Assembly (NCBI GenBank): GCA_934654625.1
Contig: CAKUGM010000025.1
Coordinates: 1-23,845 of the forward strand
DNA length: 23,845 bases
Source: an uncultured Collinsella sp.
GTDB taxonomy: Bacteria > Actinomycetota > Coriobacteriia > Coriobacteriales > Coriobacteriaceae
Reading direction: 5' to 3'
Shown: positions 7,883 through 15,195 of the stretch, in pieces
Layout: every line of letters begins with the position of its first letter
How positions within the stretch are numbered: position 1 is the stretch's first letter
Translations under genes and position numbers: made by a program
Notes under the pieces: model-generated
The model's input: only the letters and a program-made list of their open reading frames with translations
Told to the model about the DNA's origin: nothing
The model's database searches: none

Positions 7883-7918
7883 CAAGCGCCCTTCCAATCA
7901 AAGCTGGAAGGGCGCTTG
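7883..7918. terminator. Hairpin between convergent genes
   Basis: A perfect 14-bp stem (7883-7896 with 7905-7918) and an 8-nt loop lie between the convergent radical SAM and flippase-like genes. Neither side has a clean T-run, so it may be a weak terminator or an mRNA 3'-end structure. Confidence 0.6.
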
Positions 7919-7940
7919 TACATTACAGCGAGGCGAAAAA

Positions 7941-9317
7941 CTACGAACGAGGCTTTTTCTTGAACTGCGCCGGAGAGACCGTGATACCGTCAGCGGACTG
8001 TCGAACCGTCTTGCGCGCAGCAGGTTTCTTGCGAACCGATACCGCGGCGGCAGGATGAACGGACGTGGGTGCGGGCGCCTCCTCGCCGCTCTCGATAGCG
8101 GGCAGCGGAGCGGAGATCCGATCCTCGTGATGGGACGAATAAGTGCGCTTCTTGGTCTTCTTGCCGGCAGATGAAGACTTTGCCGATGCAGCCGAATCTA
8201 CACCCAAGCGACGCAGCGCACGATCGAATCGCTCATGGATACTGGCGTTGTGAGCGCTTTTAAGGCCCAGAAGCGGCGCTGCCAGGATCGTAGGGGCAAT
8301 AAACGTGATAAGACGCCACAGGAGGTATCCTGCCGTCGCAGCCGATCCAAAGAAATGACCCAGGAACAGCGCGAAGCCGCCCTCGGCACCACCCGTACCG
8401 CCCGGCAGAGGCACGGCAGAAGAAAGCAGCTGAACGAAAGCGCTTGCCGCCATGACCGAGAAGAAGTCGACCTCATGCTTGCCAAACGCGAGCATCAAAA
8501 AATACGGAACCAGATAGAAAAACGCAAGCTGCAGCATGGTGATGATGACGGTCAGCACCATGGAGGAGAAATGCCCGGCGGAGAGCTTGAACTTCTCGGA
8601 GAACGAATAGATCTCGTTATCCACAAAGCCGCGCCAGCCCTCGATCTTCGTCTTGGACATGCCCACGCGCTCAAGCAGGTTGATGATCCAGTGGGCCAGG
8701 CGCGTCACCATACCAGGCATAAGCGCTACGGCAAAGATGCCAAGAAGGATGAGGCAATGCCCACCAAAGCTAAAGACGCACAGCAGCGTGATATCGCCGT
8801 ATTGCTCCGCAAAAAACGGCATCCTGGCCAAAAGCAGGATTGCGCCCCAGGCGACAAGGCCAAACTGATACACGATGAAGCGCGTGAACTGCGTGGCACC
8901 GGCCTCGCCCACGTTTTGTCCCGCCTTGGTCAGACGATAAATCTGAGCAGGCGTGGAACCCATCATCATGGGTGTGAGATTGCCGAAGAAGATGCCCGAC
9001 GCCTCAACGGAAATGAGGTCGCGAATGCCAACGGGCGAATTAGGATCGAGCCACACGGCAATTGCGTAGGCAAGAATGCCAAAGACGAGATACAGGAACA
9101 TGAAAAAGCAGGCAACGAAGAGCCATCCGCCCTTCACCGACGCCATCGCGCCCCAAAACTGCGCCATCTGGCCCGTAACCACCAGGTAGACGATATAGGC
9201 GATGAGGACAATGCCGATGAAGATGGCACCGCGGCGAGCGGTCTTGGTATCGTCACCGCCAGCGACTTGAACGTCGACGTGCGAATGAGAGGAATTGTGC
9301 TTAAGGGGCCCCGTCAT
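7941..9317 (-). CDS. Polytopic membrane protein of the lysylphosphatidylglycerol synthase TM / flippase-like family (UPF0104)
   Basis: A 458-residue integral membrane protein. It has a short polar N-terminus (1-28), about eight hydrophobic helices (about 30-350) and a long Lys/Ala/Pro-rich cytoplasmic tail (about 375-458). The most telling motif is PLPGGTGGAEGGF, at about residue 300, the conserved loop of the LPG_synthase_TM family (the membrane half of MprF, and AglD-like proteins). An earlier conserved patch is GNLTPMMMGSTPAQIYRL. There is no soluble lysyl- or alanyl-transferase domain, so this is the stand-alone form, usually annotated as a lipid flippase-like protein; the transported lipid is unknown. 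The ATG at 9317 follows AAAGGAG closely. It is monocistronic as far as can be seen. Confidence 0.85.
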   Translation of the reverse strand: MTGPLKHNSSHSHVDVQVAGGDDTKTARRGAIFIGIVLIAYIVYLVVTGQMAQFWGAMASVKGGWLFVACFFMFLYLVFGILAYAIAVWLDPNSPVGIRDLISVEASGIFFGNLTPMMMGSTPAQIYRLTKAGQNVGEAGATQFTRFIVYQFGLVAWGAILLLARMPFFAEQYGDITLLCVFSFGGHCLILLGIFAVALMPGMVTRLAHWIINLLERVGMSKTKIEGWRGFVDNEIYSFSEKFKLSAGHFSSMVLTVIITMLQLAFFYLVPYFLMLAFGKHEVDFFSVMAASAFVQLLSSAVPLPGGTGGAEGGFALFLGHFFGSAATAGYLLWRLITFIAPTILAAPLLGLKSAHNASIHERFDRALRRLGVDSAASAKSSSAGKKTKKRTYSSHHEDRISAPLPAIESGEEAPAPTSVHPAAAVSVRKKPAARKTVRQSADGITVSPAQFKKKPRS

Positions 9318-9496
9318 GGTTCTCCTTTAATTGAACGTAGAACGAGTTCCATTGTACGTCCTGCGCGCCATCATCCCGAGACTTCCATGCAAGCTTGCAT
9401 CACATTTTTGAAAGGTGCGATCCCAAGGACCTCGAAGTGCCCCATCAAAGACAAAAACCCCATGGCGTATGATTGACAGGCATGATTCTCGGCATG
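9318..9496. promoter_or_regulatory. Upstream region of the flippase-like gene with a 14-bp perfect palindrome
   Basis: The only structure I see in this stretch is ATGCAAGCTTGCAT at 9387-9400, a perfect palindrome 70 bp upstream of the minus-strand gene. A -10-like TACAAT reads on the minus strand at 9356-9351. Together they suggest a regulated promoter, but the -35 region is poor and the regulator unknown. Confidence 0.35.
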
Positions 9497-9520
9497 AAAA
9501 AAGGCTCCCAAAGGAGCCTT
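9497..9520 (-). terminator. Terminator of the tRNA-Glu gene
   Basis: On the minus strand AAGGCTCC pairs with GGAGCCTT around a 4-nt loop, and the transcript runs into six T residues (complement of 9502-9497). It starts 10 nt after the tRNA 3' end. Confidence 0.8.
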
Positions 9521-9530
9521 GAACAATCGA

Positions 9531-9607
9531 TGGTAGCCCGTACCAGATTCGAACTGGTGATCTCCGCCTTGAGAGGGCGGCGTCCTAAACCGCTAGACGA
9601 ACGGGCC
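9531..9607 (-). tRNA. tRNA-Glu, anticodon CUC
   Basis: A full cloverleaf can be drawn on the minus strand. The acceptor GGCCCGT pairs with ACGGGCT, with a G-U first pair. The anticodon stem CCGCC/GGCGG holds loop CTCTCAA (anticodon CTC, reading GAG), and the T arm ACCAG/CTGGT has loop TTCGAAT. The 3' CCA is encoded. It is followed by its own terminator, and its upstream neighbour is the CCA-adding enzyme gene. Confidence 0.95.
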
Positions 9608-9642
9608 ATGTGCTGAAGCATCGCTGCCTCAATGCGAGAGTT

Positions 9643-9672
9643 ATATTACGGGATATCGAGGACTTTGCGCAA
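9643..9672 (-). promoter_or_regulatory. Possible tRNA-Glu promoter
   Basis: On the minus strand TTGCGC (9672-9667) and TAATAT (9648-9643) are separated by 18 bp. The -10 box lies 35 bp upstream of the mature tRNA 5' end. It fits a sigma-70-type promoter loosely. Confidence 0.35.
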
Positions 9673-9691
9673 GGGGTAATTTAAAATCATC

Positions 9692-11176
9692 CTAATTTGT
9701 GGATGACTCATGAAGAGCCGAGGTAGAAGAGGTCGACGAAATACCCGCCTCCCGCACGAGGCACGACAGAAGATCGTCGCGATGGTTGAGAACGGTACCT
9801 CGCATCGCCGCCGCAAGCGCTTGATCGAGCAGTTCGCCAATACGACGGCCGGGCTCAACCCCCACAGCGATAAGATCGCGTCCCGAGATATCCAAGGTCT
9901 TTACGCTATACGCCTCGCCACTGGCAAGAAACGCATGGACCATCTCGCGCATATGCTCGACTTCCCACACGTAGTCAAAGCAAAGCGTGGACTTTCCCAG
10001 GGCATCGGCACGCTTGAGGTCAAACAACTCGTCCATGAGGCGCGGCGTATCCGCGCCCTCGCCAGCGAGCCGCTTCATCATCCCCAGCAGGCTCTTTCGA
10101 TCGGCCTTGAGCGGACGATCGTGATACTTGATGAGTAGACAGGCGTCGCGAATCAAATCGTTTGGAAGGGCCAGTCGATGCATGATCTTCTGCGCCATCT
10201 TTGCCCCGAGCTCGGGATGACCGTAAAAGTGGCCATGGCCATCTGCATCCTTGGAAAAGGTGCCCGGCTTGCCGATATCGTGCAGCAGCGCCGCCCACAT
10301 GAGTGAAGACGAGATGGCAGATGCCGGGAGCTCGTCATGCTGCTGGGCGCGGGCGAGAACGCACACCACCGTAAGCACGCGGTAAGTATGGTCGTAGACG
10401 TTGTAGTCGTGATAGATACTGCACTGGTCGAAGTTTCGGCAGGGTTCAAGCTCTGGAATGGCGGCACACATCACCTCGGGATAGCGCTTGAGGGCATCTC
10501 CCCCAAGGCCCGTGGCGAGGATGCCCTGTAGCTCCACGCCCACACGCTCGCGCGCCACGGCGTCGAGGAGGGGCGCGCAATCCGCCAGGGCCTTGCGCGT
10601 AGCAGGCTCCACGGTGAAGTCCAAGCGGCAGGCGAAGCGAACGGCACGAAGCATGCGCAGGGCATCTTCCTCAAAGCGGCGCCGCGGCTCCCCCACCGCA
10701 CGGATCTCTCGACGTGCAAGGTCGCCCACGCCGTCAAACATGTCGAGGATCCCGCGGACAGGATGCCAAGCCATGGCGTTAACGGTAAAGTCGCGACGGG
10801 AGAGGTCCTCCTCCACGCACTCAGCGCGAGTGATTTCTTCCGGATGGCGACCGTCGGTATAGAAGCCGTCAAGGCGGTAGGTAGTGACCTCGATGCGCTC
10901 GCCAGCGGCGATAGCCGTGATACCGCCGAATTTGATTCCAGACTCGACCACACCGATTCCCGCGGCCTCGAGAGCAGCTTTGCTTTGCTGCCAAGGTGCC
11001 GAGCAGCACATATCGACATCATGCGACGGCGCGTGCATGAGGGCATCGCGCACCCATCCGCCGACGACCCATGCCTCGAACCCCGCCGCCTCGAGCGCGC
11101 GCAGCACACAACAGGCAGGCCCCGAAAGCCGCGTCCCCTCAAGATCGATATCTTCGTAAGCGCCGCTATCTGCCAC
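9692..11176 (-). CDS. cca: CCA-adding enzyme / tRNA nucleotidyltransferase with HD domain
   Basis: Adds or repairs the 3' CCA of tRNAs from CTP and ATP. The predicted protein is 494 residues. The class II nucleotidyltransferase head is at the N-terminus: VVGGWVRDAL at about 37-46, with metal-binding D53 and D55 in HDVDM, then RRDFTVNAMA and RRRFEEDALRMLRAVRFA. The C-terminal half has an HD phosphohydrolase-type domain (H299-D300 in ALLHDIGKPGTF), as in the HD-containing bacterial group. I chose the GTG at 11176 because AAAGGG lies five bases upstream. A longer frame from a TTG at 11251 would begin inside a dispersed repeat and is unlikely. A poly(A) polymerase relative is the alternative, but the HD domain and the GGxVRD/DxD layout favour CCA addition. 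Confidence 0.9.
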   Translation of the reverse strand: MADSGAYEDIDLEGTRLSGPACCVLRALEAAGFEAWVVGGWVRDALMHAPSHDVDMCCSAPWQQSKAALEAAGIGVVESGIKFGGITAIAAGERIEVTTYRLDGFYTDGRHPEEITRAECVEEDLSRRDFTVNAMAWHPVRGILDMFDGVGDLARREIRAVGEPRRRFEEDALRMLRAVRFACRLDFTVEPATRKALADCAPLLDAVARERVGVELQGILATGLGGDALKRYPEVMCAAIPELEPCRNFDQCSIYHDYNVYDHTYRVLTVVCVLARAQQHDELPASAISSSLMWAALLHDIGKPGTFSKDADGHGHFYGHPELGAKMAQKIMHRLALPNDLIRDACLLIKYHDRPLKADRKSLLGMMKRLAGEGADTPRLMDELFDLKRADALGKSTLCFDYVWEVEHMREMVHAFLASGEAYSVKTLDISGRDLIAVGVEPGRRIGELLDQALAAAMRGTVLNHRDDLLSCLVREAGISSTSSTSALHESSTN

Positions 11177-11241
11177 TGATTCCCTTTCTGTTCTGATTGC
11201 GTTAACCAGTATACCGACTTCCTCTCCCCCGCCCCACTCCC

Positions 11242-11294
11242 TATGTGACAAAAAGTCGACAGGTTTATTTTGTCACATTTTCACAGGTCCTACA
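11242..11294 (+). repeat. Dispersed 38-bp repeat, copy 2 (flank type A)
   Basis: The core is 11242-11279 and differs in one base of the left arm (TATGTGACA). The middle is AAAAGTCGACAGGTTTATTT and the right arm TGTCACATT. The flank TTCACAGGTCCTACA at 11280-11294 is identical to that of copy 1. This is the only copy between divergent genes (cca and pepC), 65 bp upstream of the cca start. I see nothing else clear in the rest of the spacer (11295-11468). Confidence 0.9.
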
Positions 11295-11468
11295 TATTTA
11301 GACGCAGCCGCCATGTGCTTGTATCGGCGCACCCGGGCAAAAAGCAACCCGGCCGGCGGTCGCTATCTTTCTTTCGCTCTGGAACAGGAATATATTTGCG
11401 ATGGTCAACCGTCACGAACCCGTAGCGCCGCGTCGCACGGGAACGCATGCATTTGATTGGAGACAAAC

Positions 11469-12812
11469 ATGACCATGCACGCCATAGACCCCGCCATCAC
11501 ACAGGAGACGTCGGCCCGTATCGCACGGGACCGCGCTACCGTCATTGCCCGCAATGCCGCCAGCTCATGCGGCGTTCGGGCCGCTGCACACAATCCGCAG
11601 GCAGCGTCGCTTGCCTCGACTACCTTTGATGTGCAGCTCAAGCAGGGAGACATCACCAATCAGAAGCGCTCCGGCCGCTGCTGGATGTTCGCCAGCTTGA
11701 ACACCATGCGCTACCGCATCATCAAGAAGCTCGGCCTCAAGAGCTTCGAGCTCTCGCAAGCTTATCCCCTCTTCTGGGACAAATACGAGCGCGCCAACTG
11801 GTTCTTCGAGAACATCATCGCCATCACTGGCCTAGACCTCACCGACCGCGAGGTGGCCTTTCTGCTGGCAGACCCGCTATGTGACGGCGGCCAGTGGGAC
11901 ATGTTCCGCTCGCTCGTCAAAAAGTACGGCGTGTGCCCCAAGGAGGCAATGCCCGAGACCGCGAATTCCTCCAACACGCGCGACCTGGACAAATATCTCA
12001 CGCGCTACCTGCGCATGGGAGCAAAGAAGCTCCGCGAGGCGGCGGCAAGCGGCGCGGGCGCAGACGAGCTGCAAACGATCAAGAACGAGCTGCTCTCCGA
12101 TGTCTACCGCGCCCTTGTGATCTGCCTGGGCGAGCCGCCCGTGAACTTCGACGTTCGCATCCGTGACGAAAAGGGTGAACTCAAGGCCTCCGGCAACTAT
12201 ACTCCCCAGGAATTCTTCCGCGAGTTTGTGGACATGGACCTCGACAGCTATATCTCGGTTATCAACGCACCTACGCCCGACAAGCCGTATTACCGTTCAT
12301 ACACCGTTAAATACCTGGGCAATATTGCCGAAGACGGCGGCGTGCGATACGTCAACCTGCCCATCGAGTCGCTCAAGCGCATGGCGGTGGCGCAGATGCG
12401 CGATGGTCTGCCCGTATGGTTTGGCTCCGACGTGGACCAGGGATTCGATTCTGAGCGCGGCTTGCTTGACCCCGCCTCCATTGACGTCGATGCGCTCTTT
12501 GGCCTGCCTATCGAGGCCGGTCTCAACAAGGGCGATCGCCTGCAGTATGGCGAATCGCTCATGACGCACGCCATGACGCTGCAGGGCGTAAGCCTTGACG
12601 AAGCAGGTGAGCCGACCTCCTGGCGTATCGAGAACAGCTGGGGCGATGAACATGGCCATGACGGTTACGACATCGGATCTGCCAAGTGGTTCGACGAGTA
12701 TGTCTACCAGGTGGTCGTAGACAAGAAATACCTCACGGCCGAGGAGCTCGCCGCCTTCGAGAGCGACCCTATCGAGCTCGCCCCCTGGGACCCCATGGGA
12801 TCTCTTGCCTAA
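11469..12812 (+). CDS. pepC: Aminopeptidase C (bleomycin hydrolase family, peptidase C1B)
   Basis: A cytosolic papain-fold cysteine aminopeptidase that removes N-terminal residues from peptides; family members form self-compartmentalised hexamers. The protein is 447 residues, the standard size. The catalytic residues are visible: C71 in QKRSGRCWMFASLN, H367 in THAMTLQGV and N389 in RIENSWGDE. The family motif NQKRSGRCW is intact, and the WMFASLN stretch replaces the more usual WxFAxLN. The ATG at 11469 follows GGAG by six bases; a second ATG at 11475 is possible. The C-terminal residue is Ala after MGSL, so the tail length fits the family's self-trimmed C-terminus. A dispersed repeat begins 10 nt after the stop. 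Confidence 0.95.
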   Translation: MTMHAIDPAITQETSARIARDRATVIARNAASSCGVRAAAHNPQAASLASTTFDVQLKQGDITNQKRSGRCWMFASLNTMRYRIIKKLGLKSFELSQAYPLFWDKYERANWFFENIIAITGLDLTDREVAFLLADPLCDGGQWDMFRSLVKKYGVCPKEAMPETANSSNTRDLDKYLTRYLRMGAKKLREAAASGAGADELQTIKNELLSDVYRALVICLGEPPVNFDVRIRDEKGELKASGNYTPQEFFREFVDMDLDSYISVINAPTPDKPYYRSYTVKYLGNIAEDGGVRYVNLPIESLKRMAVAQMRDGLPVWFGSDVDQGFDSERGLLDPASIDVDALFGLPIEAGLNKGDRLQYGESLMTHAMTLQGVSLDEAGEPTSWRIENSWGDEHGHDGYDIGSAKWFDEYVYQVVVDKKYLTAEELAAFESDPIELAPWDPMGSLA

Positions 12813-12822
12813 CCAACCTCCC

Positions 12823-12875
12823 AATGTGACAGCAAAACGACAGGTTTATTTCGTCACATTTTCACATGTCCTTCA
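12823..12875 (+). repeat. Dispersed 38-bp repeat, copy 3 (flank type A), at the 3' end of the transposase gene
   Basis: The core is 12823-12860: AATGTGACA, then GCAAAACGACAGGTTTATTT, then CGTCACATT. The type A flank is slightly diverged (TTCACATGTCCTTCA, 12861-12875), and its last three bases are the complement of the transposase stop codon. This is therefore the left border of the transposase unit. Confidence 0.9.
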
Positions 12876-13616
12876 CAAACGCTGGATAACGCCCTTGCCA
12901 ATTCCCGTTAAACGCTCCAGCTCACGTATGCTGAAGCCGCAAGACCTTAAATGTCCCAAAAGGTCATCGCGCACGGGTTTTGGCAGGGCTTTTATCTTCG
13001 CAGGGCTCGCAATGCCATATTCGGTCAAAACCTCAACTAGCCGAGGATCGCGACGAAGCCCCTCCAACTCCTCCTCTACAGGATCCCATATGGGCAAGAT
13101 GCTGTTCGTAAAGGCAACAAAACCACGCCGCCCACCGGTCAAATCGAGCACCGTGGTCGTATCCGCAAGCCCCTCTTCGCCGCGCGCATACTGCCCATAG
13201 CTGCTCCATCGATAACGCGTGGCAAATTCAATGCCGGCTTTTTGCGGATTATCGTGAATATAGCGCACGGTCTCGAGCAGCTGTGCATCGCTCTCGATCG
13301 GCTCGCTCCAAAACCTCGCATCGAAAAGATGGCCGGAATGGCCCGTCTTGCGATTGTAGATGCGGGAATAGGACGAGAGAACCGCTTGAAAAGCAGCAGA
13401 CAACGCTTGCTCTCTATCGAGTAGCGCCAAATGAAAATGGTTGCCCATCAAACACCAGGCGATAACAACGATGCGTTTTCGAGAAAAAACCTCCTCGAGC
13501 TTTCGCAGCAAGAGACGGCGGTCATCATCGTCTTCGAAAATCAACTGACGACCGTTGCCACGAGCGCTCACGTGATAGTAGCCCGACTCTGATATTTTGC
13601 GCACCCCTGTTGCCAT
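12873..13616 (-). CDS. Y1/HUH transposase of the REP-associated tyrosine transposase (RAYT) type, with C-terminal extension
   Basis: A 247-residue IS200-like single-strand transposase. The N-terminal Y1_Tnp domain (about 8-135) starts GYYHVSARGNGRQLIF and has the HUH metal motif H60-F61-H62 in MGNHFHLAL. The RAYT-type signature ETVRYIHDNPQKAG is at 115-128; Y119 is the likely nucleophile by analogy with the tyrosine in the YIxxNP motif of E. coli TnpA-REP. After WSSYGQY the protein continues for about 100 residues and ends in a helix-turn-helix-like segment (SIRELERLTGIGKGVIQRL). Classic RAYTs are about 150-170 residues, so this is a longer form. The ATG at 13616 follows GAGGGGG; the upstream TTG has no site. 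No frameshift or stop breaks it, so it looks functional. It is bordered by a type A and a type B copy of the 38-bp repeat. Confidence 0.88.
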   Translation of the reverse strand: MATGVRKISESGYYHVSARGNGRQLIFEDDDDRRLLLRKLEEVFSRKRIVVIAWCLMGNHFHLALLDREQALSAAFQAVLSSYSRIYNRKTGHSGHLFDARFWSEPIESDAQLLETVRYIHDNPQKAGIEFATRYRWSSYGQYARGEEGLADTTTVLDLTGGRRGFVAFTNSILPIWDPVEEELEGLRRDPRLVEVLTEYGIASPAKIKALPKPVRDDLLGHLRSCGFSIRELERLTGIGKGVIQRL

Positions 13617-13867
13617 AATGCCCCCTCGGTTGGTTACATTTGACAACAGCTTAGAAAAAAGTAGCTTTTAACTGGGGAAATAACGGCAAACGGTATCCGC
13701 GGGGATTCCGTATCGTCTAACAAAAATATCCCCTGCATCTAACAGAAAACCAACAGTGCCGCTCTTGCACATCGAACAATTCGGCGCTAAACAAATGAAC
13801 CCGCCGAAAATTCACGGCGGATCCACAATTCAAAAGACGATTGTAGGCGAGAATCGGCGAACGGCAG
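13617..13867. other. Non-coding stretch upstream of the transposase
   Basis: No gene is visible. It is richer in A and T than its surroundings. It contains a short hairpin, CCGCCG (13801-13806) with CGGCGG (13815-13820), and two TCTAACA words near 13717 and 13738. It probably carries the transposase promoter on the minus strand. Together with copies 3 and 4 it belongs to the roughly 1.1-kb transposase unit. Confidence 0.5.
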
Positions 13868-13905
13868 AATGTGACAAAACAAACCTGTCGACTTTGTGTC
13901 ACAGT
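13858..13905 (-). repeat. Dispersed 38-bp repeat, copy 4 (flank type B), at the 5' side of the transposase unit
   Basis: On the minus strand the core (13905-13868) reads ACTGTGACA, CAAAGTCGACAGGTTTGTTT, TGTCACATT, followed by the type B flank CTGCCGTTCG (13867-13858). It faces copy 3 across the transposase gene in inverted orientation. Confidence 0.88.
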
Positions 13906-13920
13906 CGACTTTGTGTCACA
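13887..13920. repeat. 17-bp tandem duplication inside copy 4
   Basis: GTCGACTTTGTGTCACA occurs twice without a gap (13887-13903 and 13904-13920). The second unit stops one base before the fruK stop codon at 13922. It duplicates one half of the 38-bp element, so the palindrome can form with either copy. Confidence 0.95.
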
Positions 13921-13921
13921 C

Positions 13922-14851
13922 CTAGTCGATAGTGCGAACCTCAACGTGCTGGCGGTACTCCTCCACCTTGGCAAAATCGCCCTGACCGGCGCACTCGACC
14001 ACATTGGCCCCCGTCGCCATGGCCAGACGCAAAGCATCCTCTACATGCTCGGGATCGTCATGCCACATGGACAGGAACGCCGCGAGCGTAGAATCACCAG
14101 CGCATACCGTCGAGAGCACCTTTACCGGCACCGTACAACGCGCATACCAGATATGCTGGCCATTGGAGAAGTAAGCACCCTTGCCGCCCAGCGTAAGCAG
14201 CACGTTCTTGGCGCCCTTCTTGTGGAGCTCGACCATAGCGTCCACAACCGTCTGCTCGTCATCAAGCGAGACCTCCAGGCCAAAGATGTCGAGCAGCTCG
14301 TCATCGTTCGGCTTGATGAGCAACGGTTCCTGGGCAACAAGGTCGGACAGCTGATGGCTCGAAATGTCGAGCACAAACTCCGCGCCGCGAGCCTTAACGC
14401 GCGCGATGACCTTCGCAAGGAAGTCCTCAGAGGTATGGGGCGGCAGGGATCCAGAGATGACCAGGCACTCCATGTCTTCAAGAGAGTCGATCAGATCGAA
14501 CATCTCCTGCTCATTGGCGGCGTTAACGGCGGCACCGGCGTTCACCATATTGAACTCGCGGTCCTGAGCGTTCAGGAACACGTTCACGCGCGTAATACCG
14601 TCGGTCCAAACGGGATGAACGTCAACGCCCTTTGCCTGGGCGCCCTCGACGATAAAGCGACCGGAGAAACCGGCGAAAAATCCGAGGATAGCCGTATCCT
14701 TGCCAAAATGATTCAGCGCAAAGGAAACGTTCAGACCCTTACCATTTGGGCTATACACGGCATCGCGCGTGCGCGTGACGCAATTGGGCTCCAGGCCATC
14801 GCACGTGATGTTGTAATCGATAGCAGGATTGGCGGTAAGGGTGTAGATCAT
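13922..14851 (-). CDS. fruK: 1-phosphofructokinase, PfkB family (paralogue 1)
   Basis: Phosphorylates fructose-1-phosphate to fructose-1,6-bisphosphate with ATP, in the cytosol. The protein is 309 residues, normal for FruK/LacC-type sugar kinases. It starts MIYTLTANPAID, has SPNGKGLNVSFAL at about 34-46 and SGSLPPHTSEDF in the middle. Near the end is the ATP/anion-hole motif STVCAGDSTLAAF with the catalytic Asp. The usual Gly before AGD is a Cys, as in its neighbour paralogue. AAAGGAG lies five bases before the start. It is the last gene of the minus-strand PTS cluster, 344 bp downstream of the second paralogue and beyond a strong hairpin, so it may have its own promoter. Tagatose-6-phosphate kinase is the alternative; the context favours fructose. 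Confidence 0.88.
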   Translation of the reverse strand: MIYTLTANPAIDYNITCDGLEPNCVTRTRDAVYSPNGKGLNVSFALNHFGKDTAILGFFAGFSGRFIVEGAQAKGVDVHPVWTDGITRVNVFLNAQDREFNMVNAGAAVNAANEQEMFDLIDSLEDMECLVISGSLPPHTSEDFLAKVIARVKARGAEFVLDISSHQLSDLVAQEPLLIKPNDDELLDIFGLEVSLDDEQTVVDAMVELHKKGAKNVLLTLGGKGAYFSNGQHIWYARCTVPVKVLSTVCAGDSTLAAFLSMWHDDPEHVEDALRLAMATGANVVECAGQGDFAKVEEYRQHVEVRTID

Positions 14852-15066
14852 GATGTCTCCTTTGATATGGCCCACAAGGCGAAATTGCTGTGGAAACCCC
14901 TTTTAGCGTATCAAATCGAAGCCACGCGAAAGCCCTGCCCACAAAGAAACAAACACGATGAAAAACGAAAGGCGAGCAATAAAAAATCAGGAGGTCACGA
15001 GCGCCGAACGCTACCGATCACCCTCTTATCTTCCGCAAACGGTCGATTTACGGCCGTGAACGGCAG
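14852..15066. other. Spacer between the two fruK paralogues
   Basis: No gene or clear promoter is visible. The part next to copy 5 carries the type B flank (CTGCCGTTC on the minus strand at 15066-15058). An A-rich patch around 14950-14990 may hold a promoter for the downstream paralogue, but no convincing -35/-10 pair is seen. Confidence 0.4.
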
Positions 15067-15104
15067 AATGTGACAAAATAAACCTGTCGACTTGGTGTCA
15101 CATG
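15058..15104 (-). repeat. Dispersed 38-bp repeat, copy 5 (flank type B)
   Basis: On the minus strand the core (15104-15067) reads CATGTGACA, CCAAGTCGACAGGTTTATTT, TGTCACATT, followed by CTGCCGTTC. It begins five bases after the terminator-like hairpin behind the second fruK gene. Confidence 0.9.
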
Positions 15105-15109
15105 AAGAA

Positions 15110-15143
15110 GGCCGGGTGCCATAGGGGGATATGGCACCCGGCC
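15110..15143 (-). terminator. Terminator-like hairpin after fruK paralogue 2
   Basis: A perfect 13-bp stem (15110-15122 with 15131-15143) with an 8-nt loop lies 52 nt after the stop codon. The minus-strand transcript continues TTCTTCAT, a weak T-rich tract that leads straight into repeat copy 5. Confidence 0.7.
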
Positions 15144-15195
15144 TAAAGGACCGAACGATATGTTCGAAAAAAGCGAGGAAACAGGCCTCTTTGCC

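Noticed and set aside
7883..7918. The 14-bp hairpin as part of the repeat unit of copy 1
   Set aside because: It is not found beside the other type A copies and sits where a terminator for the convergent genes is expected.
11177..11251. A longer cca starting at a TTG near 11251
   Set aside because: It would begin inside repeat copy 2 and has no ribosome site, while the GTG at 11176 has one.
15051..15066. GTGAACGG beside repeat copy 5 as a further RpiR operator
   Set aside because: It matches only part of the 11-mer and belongs to the type B flank shared by other repeat copies, so the similarity is most likely chance.
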